From: Sinonovacula constricta
Lineage: Eukaryota; Mollusca; Bivalvia; Cardiida; Solecurtidae
DNA length: 64,000 nt
NCBI GenBank assembly: GCA_007844125.1
Contig: CM017559.1
Coordinates: forward strand, 29,364,152 to 29,428,151
Direction of reading: 5' to 3'
The notes under the pieces are model-generated. The model saw only the letters and a program-made list of their open reading frames with translations. It ran no database searches and had not been told where the DNA came from. The position numbers and the translations under genes were made by a program. Shown one piece after another: positions 22,641-34,770 of this stretch. Numbering within the stretch: the stretch's first letter is position 1; each line of letters opens with the position of its first letter.

Positions 22641-24387
22641 TTTACAATCGATCAGCCATCCATCGTATAAGTATCAATTTATGTCAACTTAATAGTTCAA
22701 TTTTCATCCTTTACTTCAAATAACAAAATAATAAAGTATTATGTGATCAGTTAATTTGCTTAATAATTGTTATCGTTACCGTATCTTATACGCTTATTTA
22801 ACAGATACAATACATGTAACATATTTATTCATTTTAGGTTACTGATACCTTTATGATTCTATGCAATACAGCTTACCTGAGATAGACGTGGATCTAAATG
22901 AATTCATTTACAGCCTGTTATCATGATGTATGTGTTCAACATAGCATTATAGTTTTATGGTATCAATATCAGATCATTCGTAAAATAAAAGACCTGTATG
23001 ACGAAACCCAGATGTCAAGTGGAACGTTGGTTAGTTCATTAAAATTTGAATAACCACCTGATCGGGTCGTTTCTTTGAGACTTGCTAGACAATATTTACA
23101 TTTTACCAGAGAAATGTGATAGTACGTTTTAACTCCCTTCAACAGTTCGTAAAGACACACGGCGGTTATTAAACATGTGCATTGAATAAGTCATGCTGGT
23201 TCTGCTTGGTTGGTTGTGGTACATTATATTGATATTCGTAGACGTTTTGCACATACATCAACGTCGGACACGCACGACCGATCCATTACGTTACTCTACA
23301 TTCACCCCCATGGGATATTTAGTTCACTTCTCGCCGTTTCTGGTATTTCATTGGTCGCTTCATAATCCGATGAAGATTGTAGTCTAGTGACAAAGTTCGT
23401 TCTTTCATTGTTTCGACAGACTTGTCTAAATGGAGACGTCATTGTTATTCTTCTATTCTCCACACTGACGAGTATTATGATTGGCCAATTCTTGTTCTAT
23501 TTAGTTCGATAAGACGAAATAAAATTTATCTATTAACCCATGGTCGACTGATGTAGTAAAACGGAATAGTCGAGCGTGGGTATCCGACGAGGCACATACA
23601 TGATTATTATATTCGACTCATGCATATTTAGAATACATTCCTAGTTGTAGTACTAGCGGCAGACAAGGGAGCTATATTCGTTCTATTCGGAGGAATTCTG
23701 TCGTTAATATAACATTGGTATCGTTTGCTGTACACAGCTGCTGTTTCTATTGTTTTATAATGTATTTTCTGTTCTATGAAGTCTCCTACGACATATTCAC
23801 TTGACTTCCTTACAGTTTCTTAGGATTGGCCTTTTGAAGTGATCAAGTTTCAGTCAGACAAAGTTGCATGTCTGCAATCATTCCTTTTCAACCAAAGCAA
23901 ATTCGACCTTTATGCTTGCTGGTGTTAGTAACAGCTGCCATCCGGGCTTTAACCGAATTGTTTCCACTTACCACATGAAAGACTCGGCTGCAAAACAACG
24001 ACATCAAACGTCTGCAGAAGCCTTCGCATGACTTCCTATGCCTTCTGTTGGCAGCATTATGTCAAACCGTAGCATTAAACCAAGTTTGTTATTAAGGGTT
24101 TAGGATTCTTAAGGCACAAACCGCTCGTATTAAAAACTGGACTGCGACCATGCCGGGACGTTTTATGACGTGAGATGGACTGTACCAAAAACCGCCTTTT
24201 TGTAATCAGTTTGACCTCCATGTCCTGGCCTGTTGCTATTTGCAGAATACCGTCTGGTTGATTGACTAGCAGCCCGTTTGCATCGGCACTATGAAAAACA
24301 TGAAATAATAATTATACACTTTTTGCTAAAATGCCCTTGATATAAATTTAAAACAATGCCTGTGTATAATGCATTTGACATGGACAT
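22641..24387. other. Unrecognised sequence; 23.6-24.3 kb is less AT-rich
   Basis: The 23,860-24,270 stretch is open over short runs in the plus frame beginning ATGTCTGCAATC near 23,870. It is broken by stops after 36 codons and again after about 40 more, and I recognise no domain in it. It could be a decayed exon or transposon, or nothing. Confidence 0.3.
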
Positions 24388-24412
24388 AATATATATATAT
24401 ATATATATATAT
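24388..24412. repeat. (AT)n microsatellite
   Basis: Uninterrupted AT dinucleotides, about 12 units, in AT-rich surroundings. Confidence 0.95.
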
Positions 24413-25252
24413 GGTGTGATTGATTCGCTCAGTGTATATTGCACTGTCATCGTTCTGTTGTAGTTGTTTTTCGCAAAATAAACTTAATTCAGTCATCTGG
24501 TATATACAGTTGTTTAAAGTTGATGCTCAAGTTGATAGCATTGTTTTTGCTATTAAAGTAGTGCGAACATCACATTTATATCGATTCATGTAGGACTTCG
24601 TGGTTTCTTCGTTGCCTGGCGTTGCGAGGTAATAAATAAGACAATTTAAAAGAATATTTTACAACCCGGAACTTATGTCATATCGAACTCTCTAGAAGTG
24701 ATGTCCATTTGCAATGATACATTTTCGACGTCATTTACATAAATGACGCGATATGCTGTTTACTTTTGATTTTAATGTGGTTTAATGTTAAGCAGTCCCT
24801 ATATATTTAACACATCAAACGGAATAGTAAGGAGACACCTTAGTTTATCAAAACCATAAAATGAACAAAATGTTTGAATCCAAAAAAAAGAAACATCGAA
24901 AGCACATCACTTACACTCGATACAGAAAAATAGAAACAAGGCATGCCATTTCGATATTAAAACTCGAAATTGTAAAGTAAAAAAATGTATAAGCGCCTAT
25001 ACTAAACATTAACGGGGAAACAGATGAGTTATAAGTCGGCTACACTACCACTCGACCACAGTAAACATGTAAAGCGGTCGAACTTGTTACTAAATGCAAC
25101 ATGCATGTTGCTAAAGGCAGACAGAGTAGCCCAGCATAATATCCCTTCAAGGATGTCGCTTTATCTTTTTGCACTATCTTTCCTATAATTTGTCTGTAAA
25201 GGATTCTCTAATTACTCGAATATTTTCAACAACTAATTTACCATCACAGAAC
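24413..25252. other. AT-rich sequence without recognised features
   Basis: No gene or repeat is recognised. Confidence 0.4.
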
Positions 25253-25336
25253 TCTCTCGCTTTCTCTCTCTCCTTCTTTGTTTCTCCCTCTCTGTGTCTC
25301 TCTCAGTCTCTCTCTCTCTCTCTGTCTCTGTCTCTG

Positions 25337-25421
<85 letters not shown>
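25253..25421. repeat. (CT)n microsatellite with imperfect flanks
   Basis: A pure CT run at ~25,341-25,414 (about 37 units) is preceded by interrupted CT/CTGT repeats from 25,253. Open frames of Ser-Leu or Arg-Glu repeats across it are artefacts of the simple repeat. Confidence 0.97.
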
Positions 25422-27431
25422 AGGATTAGAATCAGGCATATCGTCTGTTCGGCAGATGTACCTCGTCTCTAAGTTCTTCCTTTAATTCAATAAATTGCAG
25501 AGAATGGGTATTTGTTGTATAATTTTAACTTGCTTAATTGCTTATTTCAAGCGATGCAGTGACAATTGTTTCATTATCTGATTAGAATGAGTTTATGACC
25601 AGAACAACTTTAACCGTAATATAGTTAACTTCATTGCTAAATGTAGTAAAGGAATTTTTATCTTCCTGATCCAGAGCATCAGATGGTATGCAGGTGCATA
25701 AAATATAAAATTAATAGTAAAGTCAGTAACCTTTATTACAGAAATAAACAATTTACGCATGTTATTGATGACTTTAAAATAATCATAAAAAATTAGATAT
25801 ATCTGATAAAAGAAGAAAAGAAGAAATAATTACTTACAAATGGAAAAAAGCAACGTCTGATGTATCCAATATATAATAACATTTATGAATACTGCCTGGG
25901 AATTATATAACAATTCACCGATTTATACTTCCTTAAATACAGAACTTGTGGAATGTCTTCCAACTTACTAGTTGTCACTGTGTTTAAGACATATGAAGTT
26001 GTAGTTGGTTTTCAATCAAAACGTTTATTGTGGTTTAAATACACATGTCGACACATAATTTTAAATGCGTTATTGCTTTGTTAGATGGCCACTCAAGGTT
26101 CGCCAAATGTAAATAAAAAAGCATAGCAGTTTAGATTTAAGTATCTATAGTAATTCTTATAGGACCTTTTATTTGTTTTCCTATTGAATATTAATCGCGT
26201 AAGTAACTCGCATTTATCCATCATGGATAAAGATAATTGAATAATCGTTACATGAACAAGAAGCAAGTTAAATCAGGTGTTTGAACATTGTCTACCTACT
26301 TTGTTTTTGCTGCTGTCATTTTTTGTTTGTTTGTTGGTGATTTGTTTGCTTTTGTTTTGTTTGTTGTTATGAAACACAAATAAAATAGGAAGGAACTGAA
26401 TATGTTTGAATTAATGAGTAGAACAACATGTGTTTATATATAGAAACATCCGTGTAATACAAATTTGTCACCCACCGTCGCTTATATGTCTCATTTTTTT
26501 ATATAAAACGTAAACAAAAGATATAAATACTATATAATTACTGTCATTAAAACGGTTCATACAGGTTCATAAATAGTTGTGTCAAAGTTATCTAATGAAC
26601 ATTTTAAATGGCAATCGGTTAAAATTTAGTCATTTCTATGTGAAACTCAAAAATATACGGCGTATATTGGCATGTTTTACTTTCTATGTTAAGTTTATGG
26701 ACGAGACATGTACTTTTTTGGATAAACATATCTATGAAAGCATAAAAGGATTGAGAATATTGTGAAATCGCTTATGCATTGATGCTGCAATATTGAATTG
26801 AGTGCAAATGGCGTGGGCTTGAACAAATGATGTTTTCATTGGCTACCTCGCATAATTAACACTGTTGGCTTTGCCTTTAATTGGTACCTGTAAAACCAAA
26901 CATTAACATATGCAGATGATAATTGGTTGCTTATTGGGCTGCATTTTGTACTTTCCTTAAACAACCATCCGGTGCATCACCTAGTGGTGTAGGTGGTAGT
27001 GTTTGTCTAAATGACATCAATTATCAGTGTTCATTGCATGTACTACATAAAACAGCAAATATCGTTTCCTCAATACCGGATACTTTTTTTTTCTCAATGC
27101 GATATTGACGGTAATTGACCACTAACAATGAATTTAAATGTGCAAGTTGGATGATTGCCATTACTGCTACTTGTACAGCGATATAAATTATCAACAAGTT
27201 TAATTATATTAATGAACCCGATCGTAAATAGCTGGATAAAATGAGATGCAATCATCATAAGCGATGGATGTGGAATAACATTGCAAGCTGTTTGGAGGCT
27301 CGTAATGGTCATGCAAATGTTTGATTAGACCTACTCTTAAAAGCACAAGATATAACCTTAATTATCTTTTATCCTCGTATCTCTTCCTTTAGTAGGTTAA
27401 TTCAAAATGAATAGTAAGTTCTTTTAACACT
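25422..27431. other. AT-rich sequence; GTTT-rich patch at 26,316-26,367
   Basis: A GTTTGTTT-type low-complexity patch is present at 26,316-26,367. No gene is recognised. Confidence 0.4.
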
Positions 27432-27571
27432 GTTACTTACATCTAACAGTTGTCGCAATCGTCAGAGATTCTACTGTAATCGGAAATCATCGACTATTTC
27501 CGTTACTTACATCTAAAAGTTGTCGCAATTGTCAGAGATTCTACTGTAATCGGAAATCATCGACTATTTCC
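27432..27571. repeat. 70-bp tandem duplication
   Basis: Two adjacent units of exactly 70 bp (27,432-27,501 and 27,502-27,571) differ at only two positions (C/A and C/T). Each ends with a perfect 7-bp inverted repeat, CGGAAAT/ATTTCCG, around an 8-base loop. The low divergence means a recent duplication. Confidence 0.97.
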
Positions 27572-30500
27572 GTTAACAGGTGACTTACCTTGTACTGTAG
27601 GATTTCAGTTCCATTTACCATGTGTAGACTACTTCAACCCTTTAGATTTAACATTACTTCTCTAAAAGTAATAGTACTGTTTCCGTAAAATAAAAAGAAA
27701 CTAACTGGTCACTATTGATTTAAATGACGTTGCTCTATTAAATTCATCATTTTTGGTCATATTTTGCCTTTTGGAAAACCCACAAGAACACAGAGAGTTT
27801 ATATTTTGATAATGACTATTGATATATTGTTTGGAAAATGTATTCTTTGATCAGTTTTGAATTCCCAATGCTAGTGGTTACTGTTATTTGTTCACTTGTT
27901 TATATATTGAATTAATGTTTATCCTTAAGCAAGAATATGCAAGGTTAGAACACTCTGCAAACTAGATTCGGGACTCCAGTCTTTCTTAATGTCACCTCTC
28001 ATAGTCCTTGCCACTTCCACATCAAGTTATGTATGGCCTAATCCAGCGGTAGGTACATATTTGTTTTGTGTGGTAATTCCTAGGAACTTTTTATTTTCTT
28101 GCCTCTTCACTAAGAACAAATAGAACGTTTATAAATACATCAAAATGTACATGTCCTTATGATATATACGGATCTGGTTTTATCAGTAGTTATCGGATTA
28201 TCAGGCGGTATTTATCCAGAATAATTTATAGTAGTTGTTGTGATATAAGCCTTTTTGTTAAAGCTTATGTCCTTATTGCGATATCTAGATGAAATACGTT
28301 ACTTAAATATACAACCAACTGATATGTTATTACACAAAATTGTCATTGTCAAATACCAGCATATCCGTCGTTTCGTTTTGCGATATCTTTCTACATTTTG
28401 GGAGATTATGCAAAGTAACATGTAAGTTTCCCTAATTCTGGCTTGAGAAAGGTAATTAAATGACAGCGCTGGACAATTACAGATACATGAGTTTGAATTT
28501 TATGCGAAAATATGTTTGCATATATGTTTTACGATACATATATAAATGGAGCTACAGAAGAATTTCTCTCATTTGGCGGTCTGCCAAAACCAGATACACT
28601 GCAATAAATAGGTGTATATTGTTCTGACTTGAGTACTAAGGCAGAACATGTTTCTTCTAGTTGTTTACTTTGATTTTAGGTGAACCTAATTTATATCTTT
28701 ATAGGATTATGTTTGGATTAATAAATAATATCTTGATTACGTTACTTTCTTGACATATTATTGAAACATCAACCGCTTAAAATCATTCACCTTACTATTA
28801 TCAGCACAGCTGGAAGTCAGCTAACACCAAGCACTATAAAATGTTTAAATAATAAAATAATATCAAAATTATATTAATATTATACATTTTAATGTCATAA
28901 CATACATTAAGAACCTTTAAGTACACTAAAGAAATAAAAAGCCTGGCGGACATTTTATTAAGACCGGTGCTCAGGTTTCATCGACATGACAATTTTCAAA
29001 AATAACTGTCCTGAAAGTAATTGTTCAATTAGTGTAGTGTAGTTTAGTTTAATTACATGTCTGCTATTTTATGATTTACCCGACAAGCCATATATGATTC
29101 GTGTGCTATAAAGCCTGTGCATAGAGTAATTATGGACATAAATTATATTAATGTGTGAAACAGTTGTCAATTGTTCACATTCAACGGTATTGTGTTGTGT
29201 GTTAAAGGCGTGGGATTGAAACACCGGGGTCTCCATACTGTACTCGGCCTAATTAACACTGTTGACATTGTCTTTTACAATAGACATGTTTCTAATTGAT
29301 ACATATGAATTATCAATTTGTACGATTTGTTGAAAAGGCTCTGCTTACCGAGCGGTATTGTGTTAATACCTTTACCTGTTACCTCTTTGCCGAAAGTAAA
29401 CACTAATTACTGTTTTGTATATTAAGTCTGGACAAATCAAACAACGAATGAATCGGACTTCATTTATACTCACTTTGCATATGCTGCACAGTAAATATGC
29501 TCTTCTGAGATTTGACATTTAAACTGCATAAAATAGTATGAGAAATTAAGGGCCCTAGGAGGCTCTGTGGAATGTCTATTCGTTTCATCAAACTAGTTTA
29601 ATTTTGCAGTATCCAATAAAAAATGTTATATTTATCTCATAACATATAAAGCGACGTCTAGCCGAAATCTATTTTACATCAACAAACCTTTGTTTCGATA
29701 ACTAACTAGTGGTAATGGTAATCGAAAATAACTAATGACTGTTAGTTAATCAATACCTGTCAAGTTATGTGATAAAATACATTATCGTCGAATCAGACTT
29801 TATTTAAATGTGGTTTCTGGTTAAAGGTGGGTATAAAGTGGATAAATAAAGTCATATATCTGGCAGATAAAGATTAGTATGGATTATAGGGCATTTCATT
29901 CAAAAATATTTAGGGATATGAATCAATGGTGTTAGGGATTAGGAGACAATTTCAGAGAGCACATCGATTATTTAAATTCTATAATGTCATGTTATCAGAA
30001 CCAGATAAAAATAATATTATTTGTCAGTTTAACAATAAGACTATGAGTATTGGGTTCATTTCTCTTTGCACCATGTGAAAACACATCTGTAAATGCCCAA
30101 AGAATACTTTGCAAATGCACGTTTATTGAAATATCTAAAAACATACATGTAATATAATACTAAACAATACTATAACTAACACGTATAATCATACTGATTC
30201 AATACACGTTCACTAGGAGGTTCTTTAAGATATGTTATATGCTCAGGTGATGACAGTTGAGTTGAACAGGATAAGGAGACAGAGCAGTGATTGAATTATG
30301 TCGTCTATCAACGGGTATTTATATAGATCGATGGCGTAAGGTGAGATTAATTCCTGCCTAATCTTAACATATCGGACATACCTTGCGATACTCCAGCGTA
30401 AGATTAATATTCGTCTATCGGTCGATTAAACCAATTTGATCACCGCCAAAAAATTCTTTTGTTGAACATGGTTGTACAGCTGCTTTATCAAATAAAATGT

Positions 30501-32802
30501 AAATAGTGCATCAAAACCGCAATTCTGATTATTTTATTAGTAACAGGTCAATGATATACGTATAATCTGTATTATATTATAGTCACTATCACTATTTTTG
30601 TGCAAGCCAATCACTAAAGAAAAGAAGATATACCGTTTGGTTTTCTTTCTATAGTTTAAACTTGTAAGCCCACCCAATCGAATTGTCTCGTCAAAAAATC
30701 CCGTAATTATTTTAATCCAGAATTAGCCTGGTTGCGAATAAGACATGCCAAGTATAATCTATATATAATGTGGTGTGTCTGAGCCTTTAATGAACATAAG
30801 TACTATGAGCATCTTAGATTCACTTCTACTAATACCAAACGCGTTCACGTAAAATGATTACCCTATTGTCTCATCTAATAGTGCCTCTTTTTTATTGTCA
30901 GTATTTATGAACAATTACACACTTTTATAAGGCGTTTTTTCACAAGACTATATTCTCTGAAGGCATTTAACGATTCATTAAATTCTCATAAAATGCATAA
31001 GTGGTTGCTTCAGAACCAGGTGTTTTAATAAAGCCAACCACTTTGCAACATCTGTGATGTTAAGTGTGACATATGTTGTTTTCTACAAAATTAAACGTAA
31101 ATCAGTAATATGTATTACATTAAAGAATCAAGCAGTCAGTTGGTTTTACGCCACCATCGTTAAAAATAAAGGTATTTGATGGAATAAAATCGTTCATTAA
31201 AGAATAAAGATTTTATATTGTATGAAGCCATATAACTATATGTTTACAGCTGATGGAACTCTCAAAGCAGGTCATATTCACCCAAGACTTGTTCAAGTGC
31301 ATCACTAAATTTGAGTGGTACTCCAACGAGACGTTCATTATAATGATTAAATATATCTTAAATATGTTAAAAATCATGTAAGTACAAATAAACACACTTT
31401 GTTTGACCCTTTAGATGTGAAGCAATTAATTTTCACAATTAAACATGAAATGGCCTGTAAGCCCGCTAATACGACGATGTTTAATCAGTGTTCTGTCGGA
31501 ATCGCGCAAGTGTTTATATGTTAATTTCGTGAACGCGTTCTTTATTCTATTTGTTTTCTGATATTCATATTTTTATCAAAAGCGTGTCGGATATTTTATC
31601 TTCCCGAAGCCCTGCACCATAACCATGCGTACAAAATCAACACTGAACCATGTTTAGAAATAAAACTAGTTTTTGATCTCGCCAGATAACAGCACTGTGC
31701 TTTGAATAGGGCATTTCTAACACCTGATAATGAGACCTGTATTATGCATTCTTACTTAAATAGATGCATTTAAAGTACATGTTCTTTCTACAAAGCACAG
31801 TGAAAGTAAATTCTAAATTATACATGATTTGCGCAAGACCATAATAATAACCCTGTTTGGGAGGAAAGCGATGGATGCACCAAGAGTACGAAGAGAAAAC
31901 AAAATAATTGTTATTTAAAACAAATCCAGATTGTGTTCGTGAGGAATATTCCCGCTTTGTTAATTAATATTTACAAAGTACAACAATATGCCACTAGACG
32001 GCTGATAACTAGGCTTCCCCGGAGACTGACATGAACAAAGCTACTTTTCAAACAGACGATATCTCAGTGTCAAAATGTCAGTTTGTTCGTGCCAAATTAA
32101 ATGTTAATTGGATACAATATCACAAATCGATATATATTTGAACAGTACTGGGACCAGTAGAAGTAAATTAGATTGATTGTACATTGACTGCTGAAATAGA
32201 AAAATGGTAACGCTTGTGGTTTAATTGAACTAAATTTGTTTATTACAGGATAAGGCATTCAAAGGCGGTCAAGTCTACAATACGTGAACAGAATGTCTGT
32301 ACCTAAAGCCAAACAACATATGACATACAAAAAAGAGCTGAGACATCATTGACTAATCTTATATCCTTATGCGTTATATTAAGTTAAGATGATCAATAAG
32401 AATTCTGTTTTATTTTAAAACATTTGAAACATTATTTCAAGCATTTCAAAATTGAAAGTTCACGTACAGCCACAACGCAATACAACTAGATCTCTAATAT
32501 GTATGTATAACAATTACGACTAAATAAAGAGCCTCGTCAAATGAAAGTTTCACTCTGCCTTAAAACACAACCAACAAACTAGCCAAACAGAATTTTTAAT
32601 CTAACTATTAATCGAACAATAAATAAAGATTCATTTAAAACATGCTAAACCATTTGGACTTAACGAAAATCAGGAGAAGTTTTCATGATTACATAACAAC
32701 ATGTATTTACAATAATTTTCTTGAATTGCAAGGTGTTTTAATTTATCGTTTATTAGACTTCAATGATGTGGTTGATATATTAACTGAAACAGTTTTTTCC
32801 GT
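27572..32802. other. AT-rich sequence without recognised features
   Basis: More than 5 kb with no gene, RNA or mobile element that I can support. A CTAATTAACACTGTTG(A/G)C motif near 29,250 also occurs near 26,855, each in a short region of similar sequence; the resemblance is too weak to define a repeat. Confidence 0.4.
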
Positions 32803-33090
32803 TTACAGTTTCATTACACTGCACAGTCTCTCCCTAACCTCAGCATGGAGATTTTTCTCAACTTTTTTTAGAGTTCTTGTTCTACTAAGTACTCTTAAGG
32901 TTTCATCAAATAATTGATTTCTAGTAGCCTCAAATTGTTTTCTCATATATGGCGCTAGCAAGAAAGTACAGACGCCGACACTGAAAACGAGAGCGAATCT
33001 TCCGTCCGCATGTTGATTCGTTGACAGAAAGAGATTTCTTTCCTGAGTTGAGGGTACTCGAAATTGAGTTGAGTGAATTTTGTGAAACAA
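32803..33090 (-). CDS. Protein-like open frame, unidentified
   Basis: A 95-codon minus-strand frame. The C-terminal two thirds look more like protein than most frames here: a hydrophobic stretch FALVFSVGVCTFLLAPYM (residues ~31-48) followed by a charged, helical-looking tail (MRKQFEATRNQLFDETLRVL, then RTRTLKKVEKNLHAEVRERL). I recognise no family. The N-terminal part overlaps a repeat-like patch of TGAGTTGAG and CTGAGG motifs (33,030-33,170), so the start is doubtful. It could be a decayed exon or a transposon remnant. Confidence 0.2.
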   Translation of the reverse strand: MFHKIHSTQFRVPSTQERNLFLSTNQHADGRFALVFSVGVCTFLLAPYMRKQFEATRNQLFDETLRVLSRTRTLKKVEKNLHAEVRERLCSVMKL

Positions 33091-33170
33091 ACTTTTTTTG
33101 AAATTTCTCCGCTTAGTAGAATTCTGAGGTTAAGCAATTCCTCAGCTGAGGGAGTTTAGTAAAACTGGGG
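33030..33170 (-). repeat. Possible MITE terminus with CTGAGG/GAGTTGAG subrepeats
   Basis: Read on the minus strand, 33,170 to 33,120 runs CCCCAGTTTTACTAAACTCC, then the palindrome CTCAGCTGAG and AATTGCTTAACCTCAG. The ACTAAACTCC start resembles termini of miniature DNA transposons. A matching opposite end could only be guessed at near 32,835 (TCCCTAACCTCAGC). Element limits are therefore uncertain. Confidence 0.3.
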
Positions 33171-33614
33171 CGAGAATGTATTCAACATTTATTTATTTCC
33201 GAGTATCTGACCTGATCAGCGACCGGTTAATATCCATAATCAGAAGTTTAAATACAATAGTTCCGATGTATTGATTTCAATTTATTTATAAACATCGGAC
33301 CTGCCGGGCGATAACCAGATGTCATGTGTAAGGTGAATATTATCAATCAATAGGCCAGTTATTGACAGGGCCTTGAAGACATATTTGTAGAACAGTGGCG
33401 ACTTCAAAAACGGTATAAACCATAACAAGGTATACTTGACACTATGCACTTTTTGATTTTCTTATCTGATTTTTTTTTAAATTGGATTTGCAAATCGTAT
33501 ATTCCATTTTGCATACATTCACATACATCGATGAATTTCACCATTTCTCAATTTTACTAAGCCTTCATATAAGATGATACAGATTTCACAGAAAAATGAG
33601 ACCTTCCTGTACCC
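33171..33614. other. AT-rich sequence without recognised features
   Basis: No gene is recognised. Confidence 0.4.
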
Positions 33615-34106
33615 ACTTAAGTACCCGTTTTATCAATATTCCCGGTCTTAGGACAAAAATCTTAGGACCACAGATATTAACGACCGAGTCCTAAATGCGG
33701 TTTATCTATCTAGGCTTAAATCGCTGGGCCCTACGATCCGGTCTTACGTCTTGAATATTGTGTCACAGTCTATTTCCACAACATCCGGTTATGTATGCAC
33801 GCGCAAATTGGCGAATTTCAACAATCGCAACTTTTAGCTTGAAATTTCTACTTCGTCCGAAAGATCTTTCCTTTCCCTAAATTTTCTTTCTGAACGCCGC
33901 ATCACAATATTTATTCCACCAACAGCAACCATTTTGTTTTAAATATACGTCTGCTACAGAGCAGTCTTAAAGTTAAGACCAAAACTTACGACTTTTTAGC
34001 CGCGTTTTCTTTCATAAAACGGTCGGACTTAACTTTCGTGGATATACGCCCGACTTAAGATAAGACCCTAATTAAGTCCTTTAATAAAACGGGGGCTTCT
34101 TAAAGT
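33615..34106. mobile_element. MITE with CCCGTTTTAT-type terminal inverted repeats
   Basis: The left end reads ACTTAAGTACCCGTTTTATC (33,615-33,634). The reverse complement of the right end reads ACTTTAAGAAGCCCCCGTTT, then TATTAAAGG (34,106-34,078), giving imperfect inverted repeats around a perfect CCCGTTTTAT core. Subterminal regions are rich in CTTAAG/GTCTTAGGACC motifs in both orientations. About 490 bp, no coding frame, so non-autonomous. The look is that of a PIF/Harbinger-type MITE, but the superfamily is an inference because the target-site duplication could not be fixed. Confidence 0.6.
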
Positions 34107-34416
34107 CTTTCATCAATTGAAGAGCTATGGTATTTTGTGTTTTCATTTATGGGCTTAGACATTTCATTTAAATTTTTTCTTGAATTTTACTCTGTGTCTC
34201 TGTAGAATGTTATAAATTATATCGAAAATGATAAATGATCAATTTAACTCATAATTTAAGCTTTCAACAATTAGTCAATAGAAAAAATATTATTCTAACA
34301 GTTAAATATGTACAGTTCTATAAACATTGTTCTTATTGTTATCATGGTTCATATCTGATTTGAGATGGGCATCCATAATTGCTGTGACACAAGGGTAGAA
34401 TAATATTTATAAAAAT
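34107..34416. other. AT-rich sequence without recognised features
   Basis: Nothing recognised. Confidence 0.4.
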
Positions 34417-34770
34417 ATGGTTTATCTTTTTCTAGTAGTAGTTATGCCTGATAAAGTATTGATATGCCTTTTAAATGCAGCTCTAGTAAATGTTATCGGG
34501 TCTAGATACATCTTTGATTTTGTTCATGTAAGACTTCATGTAAAGTTCATGTCCATATTGCCGACTGGCCGTTCAAATGCGGTAACTGTCGGGTTTGCTC
34601 TTTTTGTTAAATGACTCATCACAAATTTGTTCTTACTTTTCGCTTGGCTTGCATGTGAAATACCTTGTTCTGTGCCTTTTTCGGAGTTTGGTATATGTTG
34701 CAATGCTCATATGACTTTGTCATATATTCTTATTTTCCTGCGAAATTATTTTGTTTATATAAGTCACGTT
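34417..34770 (+). repeat. P/Q-motif repeat, copy at 34.4 kb
   Basis: This contains ATTGCCGACTG.C.GTTCAAA then GCGGTAACTG (P motif, ~34,557-34,590) and TGTTGCAATGCTCATATGAC followed by TTTGTCATAT (Q motif, ~34,696-34,726). Both recur, in the opposite order, inside the insertion that distinguishes duplication copy B (56,661-57,760). Q-like sequence is also seen at ~22,550. The family is probably an old interspersed or tandem-derived repeat. The two open frames here carry no known motif. Confidence 0.5.

Noticed and set aside
25169..25485. Ser-Leu and Arg-Glu repeat frames
   Set aside because: Artefacts of the (CT)n tract.
27432..27571. Short direct repeats suggestive of a CRISPR-like array
   Set aside because: Only two adjacent 70-bp units with no spacers, in an animal-type genome. 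It is a plain tandem duplication.
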